DNA of 64,000 bases from an uncultured Ruminiclostridium sp. (lineage in GTDB: Bacteria; Bacillota; Clostridia; Oscillospirales; Ruminococcaceae): the NCBI GenBank assembly GCA_947630175.1, contig CANRGJ010000003.1:62001-126000 (forward strand). The letters run 5' to 3'. A model generated the notes under the pieces. That model did no database searches, was not told where the DNA came from, and was given only the letters and a program-made list of their open reading frames with translations. Position numbers and translations under genes: made by a program. Shown one piece after another: positions 37,844-45,713 of this stretch. Numbering within the stretch: position 1 is the first letter of the stretch; each line of letters begins with the position of its first letter.

Positions 37844-38742
37844 TCTGCTTTCCTCCTGTTCACGATTAGGTTGATCAGTATGTAAACGCCGATCAAGATC
37901 GTAACGGTTACACCGAGGATCATATACATTGACGAAATTTCAACCTGATGTCCGAAAAAATACAGGTTACAGTCCAAGACATTCTTTATCTCCTCTATGA
38001 CGTCTGCGGGAACGCCTTGCTTGCTCATTTCAGAAAGAACGCCCTGCATCGCATGGTTGCGAACAAGAGCTGTCCCATAAGTCCCTGGCAGGAACGAGAG
38101 GACTTTCTGAAGCCCTGTTCCGAAAGAGGAGATAGGCATATACGCCCCGCATATAAATCCGTATCCTGCGCTGACGATTGTACCGACTGCGGAAATCTGC
38201 CCTTGCGTTGATAAAAACAGGTTGACGATCGAGGAAAGCGCTGTTCCAAACAGGGCAAGCAATAAAACGTTGAGAAAAAGCAGAATAACGTCCGTCACCG
38301 TCATATACCACCCCACAAACGCCACATACGCAAGACATATACCTGTTGCCGCAAAGCAGATCGTGAGCGTGGAAGCCAAAGAGGCGATATAGTAGCTCAT
38401 CGAAAGCGTGGAGGAGCTGACGGGGGAAATTTTCAAATCTTTGACCGTGCCGTTCGCCTTATCCTGCACCATCAAGAAGTTGGAGCAAAAAGCGACTGTC
38501 ACGCAGGATACAGCAAGAATAGACGAGATCAGCTGTCCGCCTACAAGCCCATCGATCAGACTATCCGAAAGAGGAAGGGATTCCGGCAGATTCGGAGTAA
38601 AGCTATTGCGATACACGTTGCCGAGAAACGTCACATAAAGAACAAGCAGGATAGCAGGCGTAATTAACGAAGTTAGGAACATACCCTTGTCCTTGAAAAA
38701 CAGTTTTATATTTCTTTTAATAAGCATGACCGCCGTACTCAT
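37840..38742 (-). CDS. ABC-2 type export permease
   Basis: The protein has 300 residues and six membrane helices. It begins with KRNIKLFFKDKGMFLTSLITPAILLVLYV, a typical ABC-2 start, and ends in a helix near 270-292. The segment KANGTVKDLKISPVSSSTL is the usual cytoplasmic coupling region. It works with the DrrA-like ATPase encoded directly upstream with a 4-bp overlap. Drug or peptide export is likely; the substrate is unknown. Confidence 0.9.
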   Translation of the reverse strand: MSTAVMLIKRNIKLFFKDKGMFLTSLITPAILLVLYVTFLGNVYRNSFTPNLPESLPLSDSLIDGLVGGQLISSILAVSCVTVAFCSNFLMVQDKANGTVKDLKISPVSSSTLSMSYYIASLASTLTICFAATGICLAYVAFVGWYMTVTDVILLFLNVLLLALFGTALSSIVNLFLSTQGQISAVGTIVSAGYGFICGAYMPISSFGTGLQKVLSFLPGTYGTALVRNHAMQGVLSEMSKQGVPADVIEEIKNVLDCNLYFFGHQVEISSMYMILGVTVTILIGVYILINLIVNRRKAE

Positions 38743-39653
38743 TTTTCAGCACCTCCCACAAGCTTCTTTCCCGTAACGGCAAGAAAAACGTCGTCCATTT
38801 TGCCCTTTGTTATCTCGTAATCATCAAACACTTTTGGATTTTTCATGATAAGCTCCGTTGCCGCCCTTGTATTCGGAACAAACAGTCGGTAAGCGTCTTT
38901 GACCGCCTCATATTCTGTTCCAAGGCTCTTTACCTCGGCTTCGCCTGCCCCGTAGAGCGTGATATAGTCCCCTGTATAGGTGTTTTTCAGCTCAAGCGGC
39001 GTTCCTTCCGCGGCGATTTTTCCGCTGTCAAGAATGACTACATAATCCGCTTCGGCGGCTTCTTCCATATAGTGCGTAGTCAGAAATACCGTCATATTCT
39101 CGTTTTTGCGAAGGTCGGAGATGACGTTCCATATATTTTTACGAGTTTGAGGGTCAAGTCCCGTTGTTGGTTCGTCGAGAATGAGGATTTTGGGATTATG
39201 AAACAGCGCACGGGCGATATCTATTCTCCTGCGCTGTCCTCCTGAGAGCTTTCCCACCGTCCGTTTTAATATGTCCTCAAATTCAAGCATTTCAGAAAGC
39301 ACGGAAAGTCTTTCCCGAAATGCTTTTCCCACAATACCATACAGCGCAGCGCGGCTCTCCAAATTATCATAAACGGAAAGCGCCGAATCGAGGACGGAAT
39401 TTTGAAAGACGACGCCGAGCTTACGCTTGATAGAAGCTAAATCTTTATCAAGGTTTTGACCGTCAATCAGAACGTCGCCGCTGTCCTTTGACAGCTGACC
39501 GCACATAATGTTGATGGTGGTTGATTTACCTGCGCCGTTGATACCGAGAAAAGCGAAAAGCTCGCCCTCCTGAACGCTGAAGCTCAGATCCTGCACCGCT
39601 TTTACGTCGCCGAAGCTTTTGCTCAGGTGGTCTATTTGAATAATTTTTTTCAT
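38739..39653 (-). CDS. DrrA-like ABC transporter ATP-binding protein
   Basis: The protein has 304 residues. Walker A is GINGAGKS, the signature is LSGGQRRRIDIARAL and Walker B is ILILDEPTTGLD, followed by TTHYMEEA. The C-terminal 80 residues (GTPLELKNTYTGDYITLYG) resemble the extension found in drug-export ATPases. Overlaps the merR gene by 4 bp. Confidence 0.93.
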   Translation of the reverse strand: MKKIIQIDHLSKSFGDVKAVQDLSFSVQEGELFAFLGINGAGKSTTINIMCGQLSKDSGDVLIDGQNLDKDLASIKRKLGVVFQNSVLDSALSVYDNLESRAALYGIVGKAFRERLSVLSEMLEFEDILKRTVGKLSGGQRRRIDIARALFHNPKILILDEPTTGLDPQTRKNIWNVISDLRKNENMTVFLTTHYMEEAAEADYVVILDSGKIAAEGTPLELKNTYTGDYITLYGAGEAEVKSLGTEYEAVKDAYRLFVPNTRAATELIMKNPKVFDDYEITKGKMDDVFLAVTGKKLVGGAEK

Positions 39654-40477
39654 TTTTTCTCTCCTTTGTCGGAATTCATACCGAAAGGGTCGATTCCCCG
39701 TTTTCCAAAGTACGCCTCCAACGACTCTCCTATAAATTGGTTTGCATTTGTCCTGCTTTGAATGTCGAAAGCGCCTTTCGTTTCCTCGGTATGAGCAAGC
39801 GTTTCGACTTCCATCAGCTTCGGAAGCAAGGACATATCCCCGCCTGTGAATTTCTCGATCATAATCCAGAATTCCTCTGCAAACCGTATGCCTTTTTCGC
39901 TATTCGGCTTAACGCCCGCAGTCTGATATTCAACGGCCTGACGGCTTAATCGCTTGTATGTTTCAATGATTTCGGCGGCGCTCTCACGGTCAAGGGCGGA
40001 GCTGCAATGCTCCAGCGTCTTATCGTCGAGATATTTTATCAAATGATATTGCTCGTTTTTCATCTGAAGATTGGTGATGATAGCGGCGTATCTCTTGAAA
40101 TCCACCGTTTTCATCTGCAAAACCTCTTCCCGCAGCGCCTTGATATCCGCCAAAGTCTCGGAAAGAACACGAATTTGCTTTTCAATGTCTGCCGCCTGAC
40201 CCGCCAGAGCATTTGCCACGTCTTCGGGAGTATCAAGAGAAAGCAGGCGCTTTTTGATATCCTCCAAAGAAAATCCCAATGACTTTAAGGATAAGATCTG
40301 GTGCAGCCTTATCATATCCTTATCCGTATAAAGTCTGCGCCCGCCCTCACTTTCCGCAGACGGTTTCAGCAGGTTTTCCCTGTCGTAGTATTGAAGAGTG
40401 CGGACGGTGGTGCCCATTCTTTTTGCAAGCTCGCCGACCGTCATATACCCGTCAGGGATAGCTAGGTATTTTTCCAT
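39650..40477 (-). CDS. MerR-family transcriptional regulator
   Basis: The protein has 275 residues from the ATG at 40477, which follows GGAGGTGAATTGT. The winged helix near 10-78 reads MTVGELAKRMGTTVRTLQYYDRENLLKPS then LHQILSLKSLGFSLEDIKKRL. A dimerisation coiled coil follows, then a C-terminal TipAS-like effector domain with YKRLSRQAVEYQTAG and EAYFGKRGIDPFG. It is the first gene of a five-gene transporter operon and probably autoregulates it from the 19-bp-spaced promoter upstream. Confidence 0.9.
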   Translation of the reverse strand: MEKYLAIPDGYMTVGELAKRMGTTVRTLQYYDRENLLKPSAESEGGRRLYTDKDMIRLHQILSLKSLGFSLEDIKKRLLSLDTPEDVANALAGQAADIEKQIRVLSETLADIKALREEVLQMKTVDFKRYAAIITNLQMKNEQYHLIKYLDDKTLEHCSSALDRESAAEIIETYKRLSRQAVEYQTAGVKPNSEKGIRFAEEFWIMIEKFTGGDMSLLPKLMEVETLAHTEETKGAFDIQSRTNANQFIGESLEAYFGKRGIDPFGMNSDKGEKK

Positions 40478-40497
40478 ACAATTCACCTCCGACAAAC

Positions 40498-40528
40498 AGT
40501 ATAAACCATTACGCTGCGTCACAAGCAA
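40498..40528 (-). promoter_or_regulatory. MerR-type promoter with 19-bp spacer
   Basis: TTGCTT (40528-40523) and TATACT (40503-40498) on the minus strand are separated by 19 bp. That over-long spacing is the mark of promoters activated by DNA distortion by MerR-family proteins. It lies 20 bases ahead of the merR start. Confidence 0.7.
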
Positions 40529-40546
40529 GACCTTTTTTGAAAAATT

Positions 40547-41122
40547 TTATGCTTTATCACTTTTGATTTCTTTCAGCAGGCTCCTGCAAACCTCGGTCAT
40601 CATGCCGCCGATTTCCTCGGCGGTGAAGGAGCACATATTTGTTGCGCAAAGCACCGCAATACCGTGGGAATATATCCACAAATGGCGGTAAAGGTTTTCG
40701 GCGTCTTTCTCATCAAGTCCATATCCGTTCTGAACAGACTGCAATATTTGCTCATAGCTTTCATCTATGATCGGGAGGATACCCGAGACTGACGGCTTCT
40801 GCGGCTGTTCGGACATAAAGAGCAGCTGGAACAGCTTCGGCTCTTCGATAGCAAACAGGATATACTGCGTACCTACGCCCTTGAACGCGGGGTTTTGCTG
40901 CAGTCCGATTTGAATATACCCGGCATAGAGCGCTTTTGCGGCTTTCAGCACTTCTGCCTGCACTTCCTCCATATTTTCAAACACGCTGAATATCGGCTTG
41001 GAAGATGAGCCGAGCTTAGCGCCCAGCGCCCTTGCGGTGACGGCGGCAGCGCCCTCGGTGCGGGTGATTGATAGCGCGGCGTGAATTATTTCTTCCCGTG
41101 TGAATTTACATTTTGGCGGCAT
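40547..41122 (-). CDS. TetR-family transcriptional regulator
   Basis: The protein has 191 residues from the ATG at 41122, preceded by CAGGAGGAAAAAGAA. The N-terminal helix-turn-helix is FTREEIIHAALSITRTEGAAAVTARALGAKLGSSSKPIFSVF. The C-terminal ligand part contains FKGVGTQYILFAIEEPKLFQLLF and YRHLWIYSHGIAVLC, the WHG-like pattern. It lies upstream of the MerR operon on the same strand, separated by 70 bp and its own promoter. It probably represses itself via the tandem repeats in its leader. Confidence 0.9.
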   Translation of the reverse strand: MPPKCKFTREEIIHAALSITRTEGAAAVTARALGAKLGSSSKPIFSVFENMEEVQAEVLKAAKALYAGYIQIGLQQNPAFKGVGTQYILFAIEEPKLFQLLFMSEQPQKPSVSGILPIIDESYEQILQSVQNGYGLDEKDAENLYRHLWIYSHGIAVLCATNMCSFTAEEIGGMMTEVCRSLLKEIKSDKA

Positions 41123-41144
41123 TTCTTTTTCCTCCTGAAATAAA

Positions 41145-41203
41145 GCAACATTTGTTTCGCAACATCTGTTTCTTATTATAGCTCTGTACTGTTGATTTGT
41201 CAA
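41145..41203 (-). promoter_or_regulatory. TetR gene promoter with tandem operator
   Basis: TTGACA (41203-41198) and TATAAT (41180-41175) on the minus strand are 17 bp apart. Directly behind the -10, covering the likely transcription start, two 14-bp direct repeats GAAACAGATGTTGC and GAAACAAATGTTGC lie head to tail at 41172-41159 and 41158-41145. The position would block transcription when bound. Confidence 0.8.
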
Positions 41204-41632
41204 GTGAACGCAGAAAAAATTTTTTGTGTTTGGTCTGATATGAAAGCATTGCGGCAAATCCGCTTGAAACGGCGGTGAAAATATGTTACAATGGCAGTGG
41301 TTCTGATTGCAAATGCGCTGCATAACAAAATACCGTTGCTGTTTCAGCTACACAAATTACAAGCAGATTACAAAGAATTTTGTGCGGCTTTATTTTTATA
41401 CTATTCGTTATATTTCATATATTTTTTACTTCAAGTTATACAAAATCCCGCCACCCAACCTTTGGTTGAGGGAAAAATCCACCTTTAGTTGAGCAAAATC
41501 GCCTTAAAACAACCGTTATTCTCTTCCCTTTCCGTCATTTTGCGGTTATACTTATCACAGCGAGAAAGATATTGCGCAAGATCGTTCGCTGAATGTCGGA
41601 TATAGGAACATTTATTCTAAAAGGAGGAAATA
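41204..41632. other. Gene-free region between TetR gene and XRE remnant
   Basis: No gene is supported. The sequence is AT-rich. An ACCCAACCTTTGGTTGAG / CACCTTTAGTTGAG duplication is seen near 41455-41490. The AAAGGAGGAAATA before 41633 is a good ribosome site for the remnant gene. Confidence 0.4.
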
Positions 41633-41827
41633 ATGGAAAATTATATCTTAGAAAAATTTCACCGTGAAAAGGTGCTGAAACAGGAGGAGCTTACGGAGGC
41701 GCTGAACGTCAGCCCGCAGGCGGCTGCAAATGAGGACAGTGAAGTTTCACACTTCATTTCTTTACGCAATCCGCAGCTTTTAATTCTCTTATCGGACTTG
41801 TCTTCATCTGAGCCGAACGTTGCATAA
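41633..41827 (+). pseudogene. Truncated XRE regulator remnant
   Basis: The first 33 residues (MENYILEKFHREKVLKQEELTEALNVSPQAA) copy the start of the XRE protein at 41913, with an internal deletion and loss of the second helix-turn-helix half. After residue 35 the sequence is unrelated. The minus strand of 41757-41820 encodes QMKTSPIREL..D..K, faintly like the C-terminus of RNase Y. A ribosome site survives, so a 64-residue peptide might still be made. Confidence 0.6.
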
Positions 41828-41912
41828 CTGAGAAGACTTTACATTCACAAACAAAACAGTCCGTCTGACCGTATAATTGCGGCGATAACGGACATTACAA
41901 AAGGAGAAAATT

Positions 41913-42416
41913 ATGGAAAACTATACTTTGGGAAGAAGAATTGCGGCGCTTCGCCGTGAGAAGGAACTGAAACAGGACGAGCTTGCGGAAATGCTGAACG
42001 TCAGTCCGCAGGCGGTTTCAAAGTGGGAGAACGACCTTTCCTGCCCCGATATAAGCATTTTGCCCCAGCTGGCGAAAATTCTGGGCGTTACGGTAGACGA
42101 GCTGCTGACGGGCAAGGCGGAGATAGTCCCCGTGGTGACGGCTCTCCCTGAGGAACAGCATAAGGATTTGTCAGATATGATACTCAGGATAGTGGTGGAA
42201 AGCGCCGACGGGGACACCGTCAAGGTGAACCTGCCTATATCCCTCATACAGACGGTGCTTGAGGCGGGAATGGAAATGCCCCAGGTGAACGGCAGCGATA
42301 TGCTGAAAAGCATTGATATTTCAAAAATACTTGAGCTTGCCGCCAAGGGCGTTGTAGGAAACCTTGTGGAAGTGGACAGCGCCGACGGCGACAAGGTCCG
42401 CATTTTCGTGGAGTGA
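41913..42416 (+). CDS. XRE-family regulator with SADGD tail
   Basis: The protein has 167 residues. The helix-turn-helix at about 8-65 reads LRREKELKQDELAEMLNVSPQAVSKWENDLSCPDI. The rest has two ESADGDTVKVNLP / DSADGDKVRIFVE-type blocks around a helical segment IDISKILELAAKGVVG. The tail type is common in small Clostridia proteins (SHOCT-like or bactofilin-linked) of unknown role. It heads a run of three genes sharing the SADGD block. Confidence 0.85.
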   Translation: MENYTLGRRIAALRREKELKQDELAEMLNVSPQAVSKWENDLSCPDISILPQLAKILGVTVDELLTGKAEIVPVVTALPEEQHKDLSDMILRIVVESADGDTVKVNLPISLIQTVLEAGMEMPQVNGSDMLKSIDISKILELAAKGVVGNLVEVDSADGDKVRIFVE

Positions 42417-42419
42417 GCT

Positions 42420-42584
42420 ATGGATATTATCATCAAAAACGGCAGGAAAACGCCTCAGTCAAACGGCAGCGATATGCCGAAAAGCATTGATATTTCAAAA
42501 ATACTTGAGCTTGCCGCCAAGGGCGTTGTGGGAAATCTTGTAGACAGCGCCGACGGCGACAAGGTCCGCATTTTCGTGGAGTGA
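42420..42584 (+). CDS. Duplicated tail fragment of the XRE protein
   Basis: A 54-residue frame starting MDIIIKNGRK. From residue 14 on (NGSDMPKSIDISKILELAAKGVVGNLVDSADGDKVRIFVE) it is a near-exact copy of the XRE C-terminus, with a two-residue loss before DSADGD. DNA identity includes the GTGGAGTGAGCTATG junction, so this is a recent tandem duplication. The first ten residues resemble the start of the next protein (MKIIVKDSEE). It may be a translated hybrid or just a duplication scar. Confidence 0.6.
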   Translation: MDIIIKNGRKTPQSNGSDMPKSIDISKILELAAKGVVGNLVDSADGDKVRIFVE

Positions 42585-42587
42585 GCT

Positions 42588-42836
42588 ATGAAAATTATTG
42601 TCAAGGACAGCGAGGAGAGGAAGGACTTTCATCTGACAGTGCCCTCCGCCCTGATATTAAACAGCTTTGCCGCTTCATTCCTCTCCCGCTTTCTTAAAAG
42701 CGAGGGGGTAAACATTACCTCACGTCAGGCAAGGGGGGTAGCTAAGTCGCTGAAAAAATTCAAGCGCCGCCACAAGGACTGGCCGCTGGTGGAAGTAAAC
42801 AGCGCGGACGGAGATCATATCAGGATAACGCTGTAA
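42588..42836 (+). CDS. Small SADGD-domain protein
   Basis: The protein has 82 residues. It starts MKIIVKDSEERKDFHLTVP, has a hydrophobic helix (ILNSFAASFLSRFLKS) and ends WPLVEVNSADGDHIRITL. The same ending pattern (LVEVxSADGDxVxI) occurs in the XRE protein upstream. Proteins of this type are common beside XRE regulators in Clostridia; the function is unknown. The three genes are spaced by only 3 bp each. Confidence 0.75.
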   Translation: MKIIVKDSEERKDFHLTVPSALILNSFAASFLSRFLKSEGVNITSRQARGVAKSLKKFKRRHKDWPLVEVNSADGDHIRITL

Positions 42837-42842
42837 ATGAAA

Positions 42843-42879
42843 AACGGAGTGGTAAGAGGAATTTGCCACTCCGTTTTTG
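42843..42879 (+). terminator. Terminator of the XRE operon
   Basis: ACGGAGTGG and CCACTCCGT pair around a 13-base loop and are followed by TTTTG. Confidence 0.85.
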
Positions 42880-42929
42880 TACAGTTTTTACAAAAATTTT
42901 TCCACCGTCACAACAATTATCATATTTTC

Positions 42930-42958
42930 TTGACAAATCCGCCCCTTTCGTATATTAT
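42930..42958 (+). promoter_or_regulatory. Promoter of the 43001 operon
   Basis: TTGACA (42930-42935) and TATTAT (42953-42958) with a 17-bp spacer, 42 bp ahead of the ATG. Confidence 0.8.
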
Positions 42959-43000
42959 AGTATTTAAACATACATACTTCCGAAAGGTTGGGCTGACGAA

Positions 43001-43396
43001 ATGAAAACGAACCTGCTGGACAGACTTCCCCCTGCGATAAACGTTTACAACGTAAAGCTGGAAAACGACGAAAAAGTGATATTTACCGCTGTTCCCGACA
43101 TTTTTGCCGCCGAGGACGACCGTTCTCTCGGAGTGGAGCCGAATTTCACCCTGACAAACAAGCGGCTGGTGGTGGACAATCATCAGAATATTTTCTCGGC
43201 AATGCTGCAGGAGGACGTGGCGGACTGCGAGAAAAAGTCTGTGGGCAAGCTGTTCAAGACCTATTATTTCGCCGTAACGCTGAACGGGGAAATGCGCTGT
43301 AAGGACGGGCACACGCTGTCAGGCTTCCGCTTTTACTTCAACAAAAAGGACACAGGCGAGTTTGAGCAGCTTATGTGCGGCGGGGAGCAAAAATGA
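43001..43396 (+). CDS. Hypothetical PH/GRAM-like small protein
   Basis: The protein has 131 residues and no membrane segment. LENDEKVIFTAVPDIF followed by NFTLTNKRLVVDNHQNIF and FYFNKKDTGEFEQLM resembles bacterial PH-like or GRAM-like domains (the "TNKRL" strand), but this is a weak match by eye. It overlaps the next gene by four bases (ATGA), so the two are translated together. Confidence 0.6.
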   Translation: MKTNLLDRLPPAINVYNVKLENDEKVIFTAVPDIFAAEDDRSLGVEPNFTLTNKRLVVDNHQNIFSAMLQEDVADCEKKSVGKLFKTYYFAVTLNGEMRCKDGHTLSGFRFYFNKKDTGEFEQLMCGGEQK

Positions 43397-44076
43397 AAGT
43401 TGACATAAAGTCGTACAAAAACCTTTACGGGATATATTCAAAAAAGCTGAAAAACAGCCTTACTGCGGCAATGATACCCTCTCTGGCGGCAATAGTCGGA
43501 GTTGCTGTGTCAACGGCGTTTTCTTATGACGATGTTGTGTTCACTGTGATAATGTTTATTACGCTTCTGTTTTTTGGCGCCGCCATAGTTTTATGGATAA
43601 GGGTGCCGATGAATAACGGAAATATACGTAAGCTCCTCTCGCGTTTCACCCCTGAGGAGCTTGAAAGGCTGGACAGGGATATACTTTCCGCCCAAGATTT
43701 GGACGGGCTGGGCGTTACGCAGGACGCTGTATTTTACACAAAGGGGCGGCTGTTCATCTATCCTTTGCGGGAGGCGCTGTGGATATACCGCCAGGAGATA
43801 ACCACCACTGTGGGCGGATTTATCCCTGCGGGAAAGGACGCTTACACCGTCATCTGCGGCAGGGACGGAAAGCGCTGTTCCCTGTCGGCAAAGCTGAAGG
43901 GCGATGCCGTGGGCTATCTTCAGTCCCGGATAGGGCAGTACCGCAAGGGCGTTTTCTTCGGTTACAGCGACGATACCGACAATATGTACAGGAGAAATAT
44001 CGGTCAGATGATCGCCGTCAGCGATGAGTATGACAGGCAGTTCAGGGCGCAGAAGGGCGATAATGTTGTGGTGTGA
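43393..44076 (+). CDS. Hypothetical two-helix membrane protein
   Basis: The protein has 227 residues. The ATG at 43393 sits eight bases after GGGGAG; an upstream GTG in the same frame has no ribosome site. Two close helices at about 20-65 (AMIPSLAAIVGVAVSTAF, VIMFITLLFFGAAIVLWI) form a hairpin. The C-terminal part (EALWIYRQEITTTVGG, DAYTVICGRDGKRCSL) is cytoplasmic. I do not recognise the family. Confidence 0.65.
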   Translation: MKVDIKSYKNLYGIYSKKLKNSLTAAMIPSLAAIVGVAVSTAFSYDDVVFTVIMFITLLFFGAAIVLWIRVPMNNGNIRKLLSRFTPEELERLDRDILSAQDLDGLGVTQDAVFYTKGRLFIYPLREALWIYRQEITTTVGGFIPAGKDAYTVICGRDGKRCSLSAKLKGDAVGYLQSRIGQYRKGVFFGYSDDTDNMYRRNIGQMIAVSDEYDRQFRAQKGDNVVV

Positions 44077-44096
44077 AGATAGATAGGAGAAACATA

Positions 44097-44483
44097 GTGA
44101 TCTTATTTAATAAAAAAAGCAAGATAGCCTTTATCGTTTTATGCAGTGTTCTTGGTGCCTTTTTGATATTATGGTGTTTTATTAAGCAGGAAGCCCCACT
44201 TTTTGACGGACGATGGGCAAATGAAGACGGAAGCTTTATTCTGGACACCGAAACTTTTACTGCAACAATAAAAATCAATGATAGTTCAGAAACATTGTTT
44301 GTCGCTTATACCCCCGGGACAGATTTTGTTATGCATTATCCTCCACCCGAAGATGCCATAGGAATATACGCAGGCGATTTTATCCACACAGGTGAGATTT
44401 ACCGGATCAAATTTTTCGGCATTGACTACATTCGTGTTAAATGTGAGGATGGATGCTTTGATGTGTGGTTGAAGAAGATGTAA
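44097..44483 (+). CDS. Hypothetical single-helix membrane protein
   Basis: The protein has 128 residues from a GTG at 44097 placed seven bases after AGGAG; a GTG at 44073 overlapping the previous stop is the alternative. One N-terminal helix (IAFIVLCSVLGAFLILWCF) anchors an external domain containing FDGRWANEDGSFILDTETFTATIKI, which resembles small lipocalin-like or DUF strands seen in secreted Clostridia proteins. No firm family. Confidence 0.6.
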   Translation: MILFNKKSKIAFIVLCSVLGAFLILWCFIKQEAPLFDGRWANEDGSFILDTETFTATIKINDSSETLFVAYTPGTDFVMHYPPPEDAIGIYAGDFIHTGEIYRIKFFGIDYIRVKCEDGCFDVWLKKM

Positions 44484-44582
44484 AACGTCGGAGAAATATC
44501 ATGAGTTTGTTCAAAAAAATCATATCGATTAGAAAAAGCGGTAGTTGATTATCATACCGTGATGTGAAGAGATAGATAAGAT

Positions 44583-44617
44583 AAAGCTGTGAGAAAGGTT
44601 TCTCACAGCTTTTTTGT
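44583..44617 (+). terminator. Terminator of the 43001 operon
   Basis: AAAGCTGTGAGAAA and TTTCTCACAGCTTT form a perfect 14-bp stem with a two-base loop, then TTTTG. Confidence 0.9.
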
Positions 44618-44636
44618 GTTGAAGGGGAAACGGTGG

Positions 44637-44867
44637 GGCGGGAGGGTGGGGCGCTGGCGTGAGGCTGGTGTGCAGGACACAAAAGTGAAAAGCGGTGCCG
44701 AAACACCGCTTTTGTCAGAATGTATTCAACCGAGATAGTGAAAGCACAACAATAAACGTAATAATTAAATTTATTGTGTACTGTGTACTGTGTACTCTGC
44801 ACTGTGCATTGTAAACTGTCAACTGTACACTGTCAACTGTAATTTCTTTCGGCAAAGCCGAAAGAAA
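44637..44867. repeat. Interspersed repeat copy
   Basis: GGGGCGGGAGGGTGGGGCGC and GTGCAGGACACAAAAGTGAAA match blocks at 25585 and 49168. Behind them come runs of CTGTGTACTG, CACTGTCAACTG words and a TTTCTTTCGGCAAAGCCGAAAGAAA hairpin that abuts the stop of the gene at 44868. No gene. Confidence 0.75.
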
Positions 44868-45713
44868 TTACAACATCGCCTCTTCTTCCCCGATGTTATC
44901 CACCTTCCCTGCCGAGATAACGAACAGCGTCACAAAATAGCACAATATCATCAGCAAAGCAGTTACCCCTATACTGCCCCAGAAATTCAGCAGGTCGGCT
45001 TCCTCGCCCATAAAAATGTTCTGCGCCTGGGTGGTGAGGACGAAGGGGTGAAACTTGTCCGCACGGAACGCCTGGAACAAGGCGGTGAACAGTATATTTC
45101 CCCCGTACATTATCACAACGGCGATACCCGCTTTTTTGGTACAAAGCCCGATGGTGAAATAGAGGGTTATCATAAACATACAGAATACCGCCACTGCAAG
45201 CGAACCCATAGCCACGCTGCCAAAGGTCATTTCCACCTTGTCATAAAGGCTGAAGGAGAAGAGATAACTTCCCATCATCGCCGCAAATGCAATCACTCCC
45301 GCCAGTATGGGGTAAACGATAAATTTCGGCGTGATGTAAAGCCGAGGGGTAAGCCCCGCATTCTGCGGGATTATCATTGAGCGCTTTTTAAGCTCGCCCC
45401 CTGCGGTATACATCGTCACAAGCATAAATATAAGTATCATCGTGCCTGAGATGTCGCCCGACGCTCCCACTACGCCAAGCTGAGGCGTTATTATCTCCGT
45501 CATATCCATATCGCCGCCGTAGTCTTCAATGTCCATTACGTCGGCCTGCTGTATGTTGTCCGTTTCCGTTCCTATGCTTTCCAGAAGCACGCCCGACAGC
45601 TTGATAAGGGCGGGGTCAAGTATCATAAACGCCACCGCCGCAATAATAACTCCCCACAATCTGAAAGAGCGAGTAAAGAACATAATCTCCTTTTTCAGTC
45701 CCGTTTTAAGCAT
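44868..45713 (-). CDS. ABC-2 type permease
   Basis: The protein has 281 residues and six membrane helices. It begins with the cytoplasmic stretch LKKEIMFFTRSFRLWGVIIAAVAF. An external segment contains TDNIQQADVMDIEDYGGDMDMTE. The motif TAGGELKKRSMIIPQNAG is the usual coupling region of ABC-2 proteins. It overlaps the ATPase gene by 8 bp. Its last codon borders an interspersed repeat hairpin. Confidence 0.85.
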   Translation of the reverse strand: MLKTGLKKEIMFFTRSFRLWGVIIAAVAFMILDPALIKLSGVLLESIGTETDNIQQADVMDIEDYGGDMDMTEIITPQLGVVGASGDISGTMILIFMLVTMYTAGGELKKRSMIIPQNAGLTPRLYITPKFIVYPILAGVIAFAAMMGSYLFSFSLYDKVEMTFGSVAMGSLAVAVFCMFMITLYFTIGLCTKKAGIAVVIMYGGNILFTALFQAFRADKFHPFVLTTQAQNIFMGEEADLLNFWGSIGVTALLMILCYFVTLFVISAGKVDNIGEEEAML

